From Streptomyces inusitatus (GTDB lineage: Bacteria > Actinomycetota > Actinomycetes > Streptomycetales > Streptomycetaceae): a stretch of 64,000 bases of DNA. The stretch spans positions 1-64,000 of the forward strand of contig NZ_BMWG01000025.1 in the NCBI RefSeq assembly GCF_014651115.1, read 5' to 3'. Positions 34,220-42,377 of the stretch are shown one piece after another (positions within the stretch are counted from its first letter, which is position 1; each line of letters opens with the position of its first letter). A model generated the notes under the pieces. It was not told where the DNA came from and made no database searches. It saw only the letters and a program-made list of their open reading frames with translations. The translations under genes and the position numbers were made by a program.

Positions 34220-34551
34220 GCTTCGCTCCTGGGTGGGGGTGGAGGGTGCCAGGCTGGCGCAGTTCAGGTCTAGACCAAGTCCGAGGCTAGCTCCGTGACT
34301 TGAGCATGTCCATACCAATGCGGGGGGTTTGCGCTCAGGCGTCCGCCCCTGTGCCCCAGCGGTCCCGGCGGCACCACCGGCGGACCTGCGGGGCCGACCT
34401 GCCGACCGACCACCGACCGCCCCCGACCCGACCCCGGCCAAGCCCCCCGACCCGCCGACTGGGACCCACCAGCCGGCTCGTCGACCAATCCGCCGCCCGG
34501 TCCGCTCCGGATAACCCGGAACCATCCCGTCTGTCTGGAGAGGAACGCCGC
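34220..34551. promoter_or_regulatory. Divergent promoter region, chitin monooxygenase / SigK operon
   Basis: About 330 bp between divergent genes. It contains the DasR-like box at 34266-34277 for the leftward gene. The right part (34370-34500) is C/G-rich with repeated CCGACC units and no clear motif; it should hold the sigK promoter. Confidence 0.55.
34266..34277. promoter_or_regulatory. DasR-type dre box upstream of chitin monooxygenase
   Basis: AGGTCTAGACCA, which reads TGGTCTAGACCT on the gene's strand, matches 11 of 12 positions of the dre consensus TGGTCTAGACCA. Confidence 0.8.
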
Positions 34552-35136
34552 GTGCCAGAAGCGGTCCATATCGGCCGGAACCCCTCGACCGGCCCGGATC
34601 TCGAAGAGCTGATGAGTCTGGTCGCGAGGGGCGACCAGCAGGCCTTCGCCACCCTGTACGACGCGGTGTCGGGCCCGGTGCTCGGGGTGGCGCGCAGCGT
34701 GCTGCGCGACCCCGCCCAGTCCGAGGAAGTCGCCCAGGAAGTGCTGACCGAGGCGTGGCGCACCGCCACCCGCTACCGCCCCGATCGGGGGACCGTCATG
34801 AACTGGGTGCTCACCCTCGCCCACCGCAGGGCCGTCGACCGGGTCCGCTCGGCCCACGCGGCGGCGGCGCGCGACGAGAAGGCCGCCCGGCTGGGGCACA
34901 CCCCGGCCTTCGACCAGGTGCAGGAGGAGGTGGAGACCAGACTCGAACGCGAGCAGGTACGGCGCTGTCTGCGCACCCTCACCGAACTCCAGCGGGAGTC
35001 GCTGACCCTGGCCTACTACCGGGGGCTGACCTACCGCGAGGTCGCCGACATGCTCTCCACCCCGCTCGGCACGGTCAAGACCCGGCTGCGCGACGGACTC
35101 ATCCGGCTCCGCGACTGCCTGGGGGTGAGCGTATGA
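34552..35136 (+). CDS. sigK: ECF sigma factor, SigK-like
   Basis: A 194-residue ECF sigma factor of the SigK/ECF19 type. Region 2 shows QQAFATLYDAVSGPVLGVAR and EEVAQEVLTEAWRTATRYRP; region 4 shows LTELQRESLTLAYYRGLTYR and PLGTVKTRLRDGLIRLRDCL. GTG 34552 has GGAGAGG upstream. The next gene is the RskA-type anti-sigma factor, overlapping by four bases, which is the standard SigK arrangement. The system probably answers redox or envelope stress. A molybdopterin oxidoreductase just downstream may be a target. Confidence 0.9.
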   Translation: MPEAVHIGRNPSTGPDLEELMSLVARGDQQAFATLYDAVSGPVLGVARSVLRDPAQSEEVAQEVLTEAWRTATRYRPDRGTVMNWVLTLAHRRAVDRVRSAHAAAARDEKAARLGHTPAFDQVQEEVETRLEREQVRRCLRTLTELQRESLTLAYYRGLTYREVADMLSTPLGTVKTRLRDGLIRLRDCLGVSV

Positions 35137-35888
35137 GCGCCGTCGACGTCCACACGCTCTCCGGCGCGTACGCCCTGCACGCGCTGCCCGAGGACGAGCG
35201 GACCGCCTTTGAACGCCATCTGACCGGCTGTTCCCCCTGCGCCCAGGAGACCAGGGAGCTGGCCGCCGTGGCCGCCCGGCTGGGCCTGGCGCTCTCCGTC
35301 ACCCCGCCGCCGGGGCTCAAGGCGGCGGTCATGGCCCGGATCGGCACGGTCCGGCAGGAGAATCCGCGTACGGCCCCGCTCCGGCGTACGGCCGCGCGCT
35401 CCCTCCCGGGCCGGGCCGCCGCGCTGTCCCACTGGGTGGCGGCCGCCTGTCTGGTGGCCGCCGCCGGGCTCGGCGGCGCCGCGCTGTGGCAGCACCAGGA
35501 GGCCGAGCGCGCCCAGGACCGGGCCCGGGCGGCGTCCGTCCGGCTCGACCGGCTCGCGGAGGTGCTGGGCGCGCCGGACGCGCGGACGCACCGGGCGTCG
35601 CTGCCCGGCGGCGCGGGCGGCACGGTCGTCGTCTCGCGGGAGCGGGACGGGGCCGTGTTCGCGGCCGACGGGATGGCCAGACCGCCCGCCGGCAAGGTCT
35701 ACCAGCTCTGGTACGACGACGCCGGGACGATGCGGCCGGCCGGTCTGCTGGATCCGGAACGCTCCACCGAGGCGGTCCTGATGGCCGGGCCGGTGGACGG
35801 GGCGAAGGGCATGGGCGTCACCGTGGAGCCCGCCGGGGGTTCGCCCCGGCCGACGTCCGCGCCGCTGATGGCCATCGCGTTCGGCTGA
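35133..35888 (+). CDS. rskA: RskA-type membrane anti-sigma factor
   Basis: A 251-residue anti-sigma factor. The N-terminal zinc anti-sigma domain contains HLTGCSPC (the HxxxCxxC motif). One membrane segment (HWVAAACLVAAAGLGGAALW) follows near residue 100. The external RskA domain includes VYQLWYDDAGTMRPAGLL and GVTVEPAGGSPRPTS, both family hallmarks. It should hold SigK at the membrane until oxidation or regulated proteolysis frees it. The start overlaps sigK by four bases (ATGA). Confidence 0.93.
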   Translation: MSAVDVHTLSGAYALHALPEDERTAFERHLTGCSPCAQETRELAAVAARLGLALSVTPPPGLKAAVMARIGTVRQENPRTAPLRRTAARSLPGRAAALSHWVAAACLVAAAGLGGAALWQHQEAERAQDRARAASVRLDRLAEVLGAPDARTHRASLPGGAGGTVVVSRERDGAVFAADGMARPPAGKVYQLWYDDAGTMRPAGLLDPERSTEAVLMAGPVDGAKGMGVTVEPAGGSPRPTSAPLMAIAFG

Positions 35889-35958
35889 GGGAGCCGGGGG
35901 CTTTCCGGCCGCCGGGCGCGGGACCAATCCGGACCGCGCCCGGCACCGGATTCCCTCT

Positions 35959-37563
35959 GTGAACCAGGAGCGGAAGACCTTGAAACGCGGGCTGCGGCGC
36001 ACCGCGCCCGGCGCGCTGTCCGGTGTGCTCGCCGCGTATCTCTCCCTCTGCGTGGCCGAGCTGGTGTCGGCGGCGGTACGGCCCGAGGCGGGGCCGGTGG
36101 TCGCGGTCGGCGGCGCGGCCGTCGACCGTACGCCCGCGCCGCTGAAGGACTGGGCGATCCGCACCTTCGGCGAGAACGACAAGCTGGTGCTGGTCCTCGG
36201 CATCCTCGCCGTCCTGCTGCTGTTCGCGCTCGCGCTGGGGGCCGTCGCCGCCCGCCACCGCCGTACGGGCGCGGCCGGGGTCCTCCTCTTCGGCGCGCTC
36301 GGCGCACTCGCGGCGACCACCCGCCCCGACTCCACCGGCCTTCCGGACGCCCTCCCCTCCCTGGCCGGGGGTCTGACCGGAGCGGCGCTCCTGTACGTAC
36401 TGACCTCGCGCCTCCCGGGAACCGGCCAAGGTGCGAGTGCGGCGGGACCGGCGGGCACGGCGGGCACGGGCGGCTGGGACCGGCGGGCGTTCATCGCCGC
36501 CGCCACGGCCGCCGCCGCCGTCTCCACCGGGGCCGGTGCGCTGGGCCGTTCGCTCAACGGGGCGAGCGGCCGGGACGCCGCCGTCTCCCGCGCCCGGATC
36601 GCGCTCCCCGCCCCCGGGTCGCCCGCCGCCCCCGTACCGCCCGGCGCACGGCTCCGTACCCCCGGCCTCAGCCCGTACATCACGCCCAACAAGGACTTCT
36701 ACCGGGTCGACACGGCCCTCGTCGTCCCCCGGGTCGACATCGCCGGCTGGCGGCTGCGCGTCCACGGCGAAGGAGTGACCCGCCCGCTCACCCTCACCTA
36801 CGACGATCTGCTCCGGCGCGAGCTGATCGAGCGGCACATCACGCTGACCTGCGTCTCCAACGAGGTCGGCGGCCCGTACACGGGCAACGCCCGCTGGATC
36901 GGCGTACGGCTGTCCGAGCTGCTCGCCGAGTGCGGGGTACGGCCGCCGTCCCGGGGCGGCCCGGCGGACCAGTTGGTGGCGCGCTCGGTCGACGGCATGA
37001 CCATCGGCAGCCCGGTCGAGGACGTCATGGACGGCCGGGACGCGCTGCTCGCACTGGGGATGAACGGCGAGCCGCTGCCCTTCGCCCACGGCTTCCCGGT
37101 CCGGATGGTGGTGCCGGGGCTGTACGGCTATGTCTCGGCGTGCAAGTGGATCCGGGAGCTGGAGCTGACCACCTTCGCCGCTTACGACCCGTACTGGGTG
37201 AAGCGCGGCTGGGCCCGGCGGGCCCCGGTCAAGACCCAGTGCCGGATCGACACCCCCAAGCCCTTCGCCCGGCCCCGGGCGGGCACGGTGACGATCGCGG
37301 GGGTCGCCTGGGCCCAGCGGCGCGGCGTGGAACGGGTCGAGGTCCGGATCGACGACGGCCCGTGGCGGCCCGCCGACCTCGCGGCCCAGGACACCCGCGA
37401 CACCTGGCGGCAGTGGTCCCTGCCCTGGCGGGCCACCCCCGGCTCGCACACCCTCACCGTGCGCGCCACCGACGGCGAGGGGCGGGTGCAGACGGCGGAA
37501 CGGACGCGCACGGTCCCCGACGGGGCCAGCGGCCGGCACTCGGTGGTCGTGACGGTCGACTGA
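35959..37563 (+). CDS. Membrane-anchored molybdopterin oxidoreductase, sulfite-oxidase family
   Basis: A 534-residue protein. Four N-terminal membrane segments (to ~150) and a Tat-like RRAFIAAATAAAA segment precede a sulfite-oxidase-type molybdopterin domain (about 230-440). The Mo-ligating cysteine is in HITLTCVSNEVGG, and GYVSACKWIRELELT is a second signature. A C-terminal dimerisation/Ig-like domain follows (GTVTIAGVAWAQRRGVERVE). It probably reduces or oxidises an external substrate, as YedY (MsrP) does for oxidised methionine. GTG 35959 lacks a clear ribosome binding site, while TTG 35980 follows AGGAG, so the start is uncertain. It lies 70 bp after rskA. Confidence 0.88.
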   Translation: MNQERKTLKRGLRRTAPGALSGVLAAYLSLCVAELVSAAVRPEAGPVVAVGGAAVDRTPAPLKDWAIRTFGENDKLVLVLGILAVLLLFALALGAVAARHRRTGAAGVLLFGALGALAATTRPDSTGLPDALPSLAGGLTGAALLYVLTSRLPGTGQGASAAGPAGTAGTGGWDRRAFIAAATAAAAVSTGAGALGRSLNGASGRDAAVSRARIALPAPGSPAAPVPPGARLRTPGLSPYITPNKDFYRVDTALVVPRVDIAGWRLRVHGEGVTRPLTLTYDDLLRRELIERHITLTCVSNEVGGPYTGNARWIGVRLSELLAECGVRPPSRGGPADQLVARSVDGMTIGSPVEDVMDGRDALLALGMNGEPLPFAHGFPVRMVVPGLYGYVSACKWIRELELTTFAAYDPYWVKRGWARRAPVKTQCRIDTPKPFARPRAGTVTIAGVAWAQRRGVERVEVRIDDGPWRPADLAAQDTRDTWRQWSLPWRATPGSHTLTVRATDGEGRVQTAERTRTVPDGASGRHSVVVTVD

Positions 37564-37575
37564 CGGTCTCCCCGC

Positions 37576-37749
37576 TCAGGCATCCCGCTTCTCCTTGGTC
37601 CGCCACAGCCCCACCACCGACCCCACCAGCACCACGGCGACACCGGCCAGCGCCCCGCCGTGCGCGATCCCTTCGAGACCGGCGAAGTTGTTGACGTACA
37701 CATTGGCCACGACGGAGGCGGCGAACGTCAGCCACAGGGCGATTCTCAC
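37576..37749 (-). CDS. Small two-helix membrane protein
   Basis: A 57-residue protein, nearly all membrane: segment one IALWLTFAASVVANVYVN, segment two ALAGVAVVLVGSVVGLW, then a short basic tail. GTG 37749 has AAGGAG eight bases upstream. It converges with the molybdopterin oxidoreductase gene. No function is recognised; such small proteins are common near Streptomyces regulators. Confidence 0.6.
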   Translation of the reverse strand: MRIALWLTFAASVVANVYVNNFAGLEGIAHGGALAGVAVVLVGSVVGLWRTKEKRDA

Positions 37750-37881
37750 GGGGCGGTCTCCTTGTGCACGCGGCGGGCCGGGCGGTCCGCCCGTCGTCCC
37801 AGCCCAGTCTGCCGCTCCGCCGACCGGCCGTGACACCCTGCCCGCACCCGTATCGACGGTGGAGCGGGCTCCCCACCCGCC

Positions 37882-38373
37882 CTACCCCTTCACCTCGCGC
37901 ACCCACGCGGTGAGACCCGCCAGAAAACCCTCCCGCTCGCCGGGCGTCAGCCCGTCCAGCGCGCGCAGCAGCGGTTCGATCCGCCGGCCGATGAAGATCT
38001 CCAGCGGTACGCGGTACTCCTCGGCCAGCGACACCAGGATCCGGCGGCGGTTCGCCGGGTCCTCGGCACGCTTCACGATTCCGGCCCGGCTGAGCCCGCC
38101 GACGAGTTCGCTGGCGGTGGGCAGCGAGATCCGCAGCCGGGCGGCGATCTCGCCGACGGTCAGCGGCGGGCCGGTCAGCAGATGGGGGAGGACCGCGCCA
38201 TGACGCGGGGTCAGCCCCTGGGACTCCATCGCCTCGCGCAGGGGGGCGGGCATCAGCCCCCGTACCGCCGCTTTTCGGTAGAAGGGCTCCAACAGCGGTA
38301 CCAGGCCCACGAGGTGCAACTCTTCCGGGGTCGGCGTCCGGGGGCTCTTCCCGGGCTCTGGCGTGTGCTGCAT
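37882..38373 (-). CDS. MarR family regulator, divergent from questin oxidase-like gene
   Basis: A 163-residue winged-helix regulator. The DNA-binding part is LTVGEIAARLRISLPTASEL with wing residues AEDPANRRRILVSL; flanking helices form the dimer interface. ATG 38373 is preferred: TACACT lies six bases upstream on the same strand, so the transcript is likely leaderless. It is divergent, 56 bp apart, from a questin oxidase-like gene and probably controls it. A weak dyad (TCGTAT...TATTCGA, about 38391-38412) between the genes is a possible operator. Confidence 0.9.
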   Translation of the reverse strand: MQHTPEPGKSPRTPTPEELHLVGLVPLLEPFYRKAAVRGLMPAPLREAMESQGLTPRHGAVLPHLLTGPPLTVGEIAARLRISLPTASELVGGLSRAGIVKRAEDPANRRRILVSLAEEYRVPLEIFIGRRIEPLLRALDGLTPGEREGFLAGLTAWVREVKG

Positions 38374-38385
38374 ACTGCGAGTGTA
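38374..38385 (-). promoter_or_regulatory. -10 element of leaderless promoter for MarR gene
   Basis: TACACT on the minus strand (38380-38385) sits six bases before the ATG with no ribosome binding site. Confidence 0.4.
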
Positions 38386-38429
38386 GATGGTTCGTATTTC
38401 CAAACTATTCGACAGTTGAAAGGTTGGTC

Positions 38430-39554
38430 ATGTCGACGATCAGCTACAGCGACGCGGTCAACGACGCCCTGGAACGGCTGGAAGACCTCGGCTACGAGCG
38501 CGGCCAGGGCGTCGACCTCGCCAACCACGGCCCGATGGGGGCCGAGGCCCTCACCGTCCTCGGCCAGGGCGACCAGGTCGCCCACTGGGTGGGCCGCTAC
38601 CGCCGGGCGATGGACCACCACGAACCGCCCGCCGCCCGCTTCGCCCTCGACCCCGCCGACGAGTCCTCCTGGCGCCCCGCGCTCGGCGCCTTCCACCGCG
38701 CCGGCGACTGGGAGGCGCTCTTCACCCGCGAACTCGCCGAAGCCCCCTGGCGCGAGGTGCTCGTCCGCTGGTGGCCCCGGCTGCTCCCGGGCCTCTTCGC
38801 CGGACTGACCCACGGCCTCATCCGCACCGCCCACGCGTTACGCGGCCTCCACACCACCGGCGGCACCCCCACCCGCCTCCAGCTCGACGAACTCGCCCGA
38901 GGCCTCGCCTACTGGGCCGCCCGCCACACCGAACTCCCCGGCTCCCCCGCCCTCCGAGGCACCCACCGCCTGCCCGACGCCGTCGCCACCCTGCCCCGCG
39001 TCCCCTCCGACGGGCCCCTGCGACCGCCCGCCGTCCGCCACCGGCTGGACACCCTCGCCGAACTCCCCGGCTACACCGACTCACTGGAGCGGCTCGCCCC
39101 CGCCGATCCGTACCGGCTCCTCAGCGACATGACCACCCAGTTCGCCGACGTCTACCTCGCCCACCCCGAGGTCTACCCCGTCCCCCTCATCCACGGCCTC
39201 ACCGCCCCCGCCGCCGCCCGCCTCGTCCTCCCCCACCTCCCCCAACCCCTCCACGAACCCACCCTCGCCCGCCTCTGGCAGCTCCAATCCGCCTTCCTCC
39301 TCGCCTTCACCACCGACCCCCGCACCGAAGGCACCGACCACTGGCGCACCGAATCCCCCGAACCGCCCCCCTTCCCCGAACTCGCCCTCCTCGCCGCCCA
39401 CCACGGCGACGAACACGTCATCAAATTCACCGAAGCCTGCCTCCGCGAACACACCCTCCACCCCGACCCCCGCTACCCCGCCGCCGCCTTCGCCGCCCTC
39501 CGCCGCATTCCCCCACTGGATGAGGGCGGCGGGGTGGGCGGGGCGCGGGGCTGA
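38430..39554 (+). CDS. Questin oxidase-like (DUF4243) protein
   Basis: A 374-residue protein of the questin oxidase family, known from fungal anthraquinone pathways as Baeyer-Villiger-type oxygenases. Streptomyces homologues are of unknown substrate. Signatures: RLLPGLFAGLTHGLIRTAHAL, GLAYWAARHTELPG and DEHVIKFTEACLREH. ATG 38430 follows AAAGG. The last third has extreme C-rich codon use with long CCC runs. No polyketide synthase is nearby, so a biosynthetic cluster is not indicated. The divergent MarR gene probably regulates it. Part of this gene reappears at the left edge of the window. Confidence 0.85.
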   Translation: MSTISYSDAVNDALERLEDLGYERGQGVDLANHGPMGAEALTVLGQGDQVAHWVGRYRRAMDHHEPPAARFALDPADESSWRPALGAFHRAGDWEALFTRELAEAPWREVLVRWWPRLLPGLFAGLTHGLIRTAHALRGLHTTGGTPTRLQLDELARGLAYWAARHTELPGSPALRGTHRLPDAVATLPRVPSDGPLRPPAVRHRLDTLAELPGYTDSLERLAPADPYRLLSDMTTQFADVYLAHPEVYPVPLIHGLTAPAAARLVLPHLPQPLHEPTLARLWQLQSAFLLAFTTDPRTEGTDHWRTESPEPPPFPELALLAAHHGDEHVIKFTEACLREHTLHPDPRYPAAAFAALRRIPPLDEGGGVGGARG

Positions 39555-39682
39555 GCTGTCGACGCTCGCGGCTCTGAGGGGTGCCGGGCTGTGGACATGG
39601 CGCGGCGGAAACCGGACCGTGCGGGGCCGTCAGCGGTGGCCCGTACGGACCGGGGAGTGATTCCTGATCTTCGCTAATCGCT

Positions 39683-40150
39683 GTGACCCGCCTGGGCGGC
39701 GCTGGTGCCGCTGGTGATGATCTGCGCGTCCCAGGTGTTCGCCGCTCACTGCCGATGGCCTTTCTGGCGGTCGGCACCGCTGTGGTCTTCACCGACGCGG
39801 TGTACGCGGCGGTGCTCTACGGGCCGTCCCCGGCCGCCCGTCGCATCCCGGTGGTGGGTGTGCTGTTCACGGTGGCCGCGACGGTCGGGTTCGTCCTGTG
39901 GACCAGGTCGGCGGAGGGTCTGCTGCTCGGGACGGTCGTGGGGCTGGCCGAGATGTGCCGACTCATCGGTCTGCTCCGCGACTGCGCGGACGAAGGAGCG
40001 CCGCTGTCCGTGCCCACTGACCTGGCGGCGTACCGCATTGTCCAAGGGTCGCTGACGAACGCTCTCAAACTCCGAGCCCGACGAGGTGCGGATCGCGCTG
40101 GAGCAGGCTCCGGAAGGGACGCTGACCATGAGTGTGACCAGTGCGTATAG
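39683..40150 (+). pseudogene. Sensor histidine kinase relic
   Basis: Fragments of a NarL-type sensor kinase remain. Hydrophobic membrane stretches (AVYAAVLYGPSPAARRIPVV; VLFTVAATVGFVLW) are followed by TDLAAYRIVQGSLTNALK, the N-box entry helix. In a shifted frame comes DEVRIALEQAPEGTLTMSV, the next strand. The phosphoacceptor His region and the G-box are missing, and at least one frameshift is needed to join the pieces. No response regulator is adjacent. It marks the left part of a degraded region reaching the tRNA-Ser gene. Confidence 0.7.
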
Positions 40151-40353
40151 GCGCTGGTCGGGCCCGCGCATTATCGAGTATGTCTCTGACGGTCCATCGG
40201 GCAGCCTTGGTCAAGATCGCAGAAAGCAGCGGTTGCTGCCCTGTGACTCGGCCGACCAGAGGCCCGGAACGGGGGCGGTTTAAGTGATCACTGTCCCGCT
40301 GCTTAGCCGAACTTCAGCCGCCTTCAGTCGCGCGACAGGTCGGGGTTCGACCC

Positions 40354-40992
40354 TTACCTCAATCCTGCTATGAAGGTGAACGCCGCGAGGCCCATCAAAG
40401 AAATTACGCAATATCGAAATGTGTTGATTGCCGACCGGAGGTATCGGTGGCGCTGTGAATGCTGAAGGATATCGGTCCATAGTTCTGCTGTAGCGTGACT
40501 CAGGATGGAGTCTAAGCTTAGATTCTTGACTTTTCTGGAGAAGTCACTGTTGCCGTCAATGGATTTGAGTGTGTCGCCCCAGTTGAATAGAAACCTGGAC
40601 GGAATCTCGGCTGAGTGTAAAGATCGTGTTGTCTTGCGTGTCGCGATGGCGTTGATCGACCCCCAAAGGCTTCGCAGAATAAGTGCCAGCGTTAGAGCTG
40701 TCAGGGCGGCGAATATTGATTCGATCCACAAATTTCGGGGAGTATTGGCGGTTTTTAGGTGGTAGTTGACGAGCAGCAGCGAACCGGTCGCCAAGACGGC
40801 ATTGGCGCTAAGTAGCACCGATGCTCGAGTGGACGTAGACGAACGTAGCCGGTCGTATCTGTCGATGTGCCATTTCGTGAGATCCAATAGGTCTGAGCTA
40901 GACATCGGGGCACTCGTGGTCTGGTAGGGAGTCGGTGGGTTTGGTCGACTCTGGCCTGATTGCGGTTGCTCCGCATGGGATTCCTCGGCCAC
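40354..40992 (-). CDS. Small membrane protein, candidate effector (2TM/PycTM-like)
   Basis: A 212-residue membrane protein with clearly AT-richer, non-Streptomyces-like codon use. After a polar N-terminus there are two neighbouring membrane segments (ASVLLSANAVLATGSLLLVN; SIFAALTALTLALILRSLWG), a ~75-residue cytoplasmic helical part (LHSAEIPSRFLFNWGDTLKS) and a last membrane segment (YCVISLMGLAAFTFIAG). This resembles the 2TM effectors of nucleotide-signalled defence systems such as PycTM, by eye only. GTG 40992 follows AGGAGAGGGG. It contains TTA codons (for example 40618-40620). It diverges from a TIR gene 152 bp away. Confidence 0.6.
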   Translation of the reverse strand: MAEESHAEQPQSGQSRPNPPTPYQTTSAPMSSSDLLDLTKWHIDRYDRLRSSTSTRASVLLSANAVLATGSLLLVNYHLKTANTPRNLWIESIFAALTALTLALILRSLWGSINAIATRKTTRSLHSAEIPSRFLFNWGDTLKSIDGNSDFSRKVKNLSLDSILSHATAELWTDILQHSQRHRYLRSAINTFRYCVISLMGLAAFTFIAGLR

Positions 40993-41144
40993 TAGGTTCC
41001 CCTCTCCTGTCCTGCAGGCGCAGATCGGAGCGATCGCCGCTTCAGTGGGGCGCTTCACCGGTCGACTAGCCTAGGGGATTGCATGGTGAAGGTGTGGTAT
41101 TCGCGAAACAGCAGCCTGATCGCTCATGCATAAAAGGGGATGAA

Positions 41145-41648
41145 GTGGCTCAAATTTTCCTCAACTATCGCAGAGAGGGTGGCGCCTACGCGGCGGCCCT
41201 ACTCGACGAGTTGCTTTCCGATCGTTTCGGAGAAGATCAAGTATTCCGTGCTGCCAGGTCTATACCGCCTGGATCGGATTACTCGGAATCAATACTTGCG
41301 GCTGTGGCTGAATGTGAAGTGTTGCTGGTGATTGTAGATTCTGGATGGTTGGAGAAATTCGAGTCAGAAGCTAGCGATCTGCCCGCCGAGCGAGACTGGG
41401 TTCAGCGTGAGATCGAGGAGGGGTTTAAGTGCGAGCGGATAATTGTTCCCGTACTGTTGTCCGGCGTTAAGCGCTTGAGTGAAAAGAGCCTCCCGGGAGC
41501 CATGGCCCCCGTGGCGCGGCTGCAATATTTAAGGTTCGACTATCGAAATATCCGGCAGGATGTCGGCTTTATGGCTGAACAGCTTGTCAGGGTGTGTCCG
41601 GAGATTGGGGCATTCGAAATAGCGGCATCAGTTGAGAAGCCTGATTAA
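41145..41648 (+). CDS. TIR-domain protein, probable NADase or NAD-derived signal synthase
   Basis: A 167-residue protein that is almost entirely one TIR domain: QIFLNYRREGGAYAAALLDE is the first strand and helix, FRAARSIPPGSDYSESILAA the BB region, VLLVIVDSGW the third core strand, and RDWVQREIEEGF carries the likely catalytic Glu. Bacterial TIRs cleave NAD+ or make cyclic-ADP-ribose signals in anti-phage defence. GTG 41145 is chosen for AGGGG just upstream. Composition is near half G+C, and a TTA codon lies at 41529-41531. No ThsA-like or SIR2 partner is visible; the divergent membrane gene is the only candidate partner. Confidence 0.85.
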   Translation: MAQIFLNYRREGGAYAAALLDELLSDRFGEDQVFRAARSIPPGSDYSESILAAVAECEVLLVIVDSGWLEKFESEASDLPAERDWVQREIEEGFKCERIIVPVLLSGVKRLSEKSLPGAMAPVARLQYLRFDYRNIRQDVGFMAEQLVRVCPEIGAFEIAASVEKPD

Positions 41649-41746
41649 AATACCTGATGGGCGATAATTTTGAGGCTTCTATTGCATGCTTTCAGTGGCA
41701 TGGGCCGTGGTGAAGGTGAAGAATCTCAGCTGCACCTCGTACTAGA

Positions 41747-42190
41747 CATCTCGGTTCTCGCCAGCTGGATCGGCTGGAGCCCAAGCATCTGGAGAGCCTG
41801 TACCGCCGAATACAGGGCAGTGGAAGCAAGGAGAGCAGCACCCACTGGGCACACCGGACGGCCCACACCGCGCTGGGTGAGGTGGTGTGGCGGGGGCACG
41901 CTGCGAAGGGCGCGGCGATCGCTGGCGAAGCCTCCCCAGGTTGAGGGGGGCGAAGAAGAGGTGGAGCCCCACTTGGTCGAGGAGGTGCAGAGCCTTCTAC
42001 GCAGGCGACCTAAGCGCCGGAACAGCGCTCGGTGGACGCTGTCGCTGGCCTCTGGCCTGCTCCAGGAGGGAGACGCTCGGCCTGCGGTAGTCCGATGTCG
42101 ATCTGGAGAACATGTGCCTGAAGCTGCGCCGCAACCGGCTGCGGCCGATGGTCGGCCGTCCGGTGTACCGCGAGAGTGGGCACATGTGAG
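41747..42190 (+). pseudogene. Tyrosine integrase pseudogene (actinophage/AICE type)
   Basis: Three frames must be joined to read a Streptomyces-type tyrosine recombinase. Frame one gives HLGSRQLDRLEPKHLESLY and RTAHTALGEVVWRGHAAKG, to a stop near 41942. Frame two gives SLAKPPQVEGGEEEVEPHLV and KRRNSARWTLSLASGLLQEG. Frame three gives SDVDLENMCLKLRRNRLRP, preceded by a TAG where Trp is expected. The C-terminal catalytic His-x-x-Arg and Tyr are absent. At least two frameshifts and one nonsense change make it inactive. It lies about 190 bp from the 3' end of tRNA-Ser, a typical integration site, and marks a decayed mobile element. Confidence 0.8.
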
Positions 42191-42315
42191 AGGCCGGCTG
42201 AGCGCTGCTGGCGCGGATCGCCGAGTGGATCGCGTCGGACGCTAGCGGTCGCCCAGGCTATGCACCGTGTCCACTGCCCTCTTCGATGCCATCCCCCGGC
42301 GGACTGAGACGGAGA

Positions 42316-42357
42316 AACGTCGAAGGCCCCGCTGCGAGCAGCGGGGCCTTCGACGTT
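42316..42357. terminator. Long perfect hairpin downstream of tRNA-Ser
   Basis: A 20-bp perfect stem from AACGTCGAAGGCCCCGCTGC (42316-42335) pairing with its complement (42338-42357), leaving a two-base loop. It lies 20 bases past the 3' end of the minus-strand tRNA-Ser. Confidence 0.85.
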
Positions 42358-42377
42358 AGTGCCCGGTGAGGCACTGG

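Noticed and set aside
38374..39554. Natural-product gene cluster around the questin oxidase-like gene
   Set aside because: No polyketide synthase, NRPS, tailoring set or transporter is adjacent; only a MarR regulator accompanies it.
40354..41648. Calling the TIR/membrane pair a Thoeris, CBASS or Pycsar system
   Set aside because: No ThsA-like sensor, SIR2, nucleotide cyclase or CD-NTase gene is present, so no named system can be supported.
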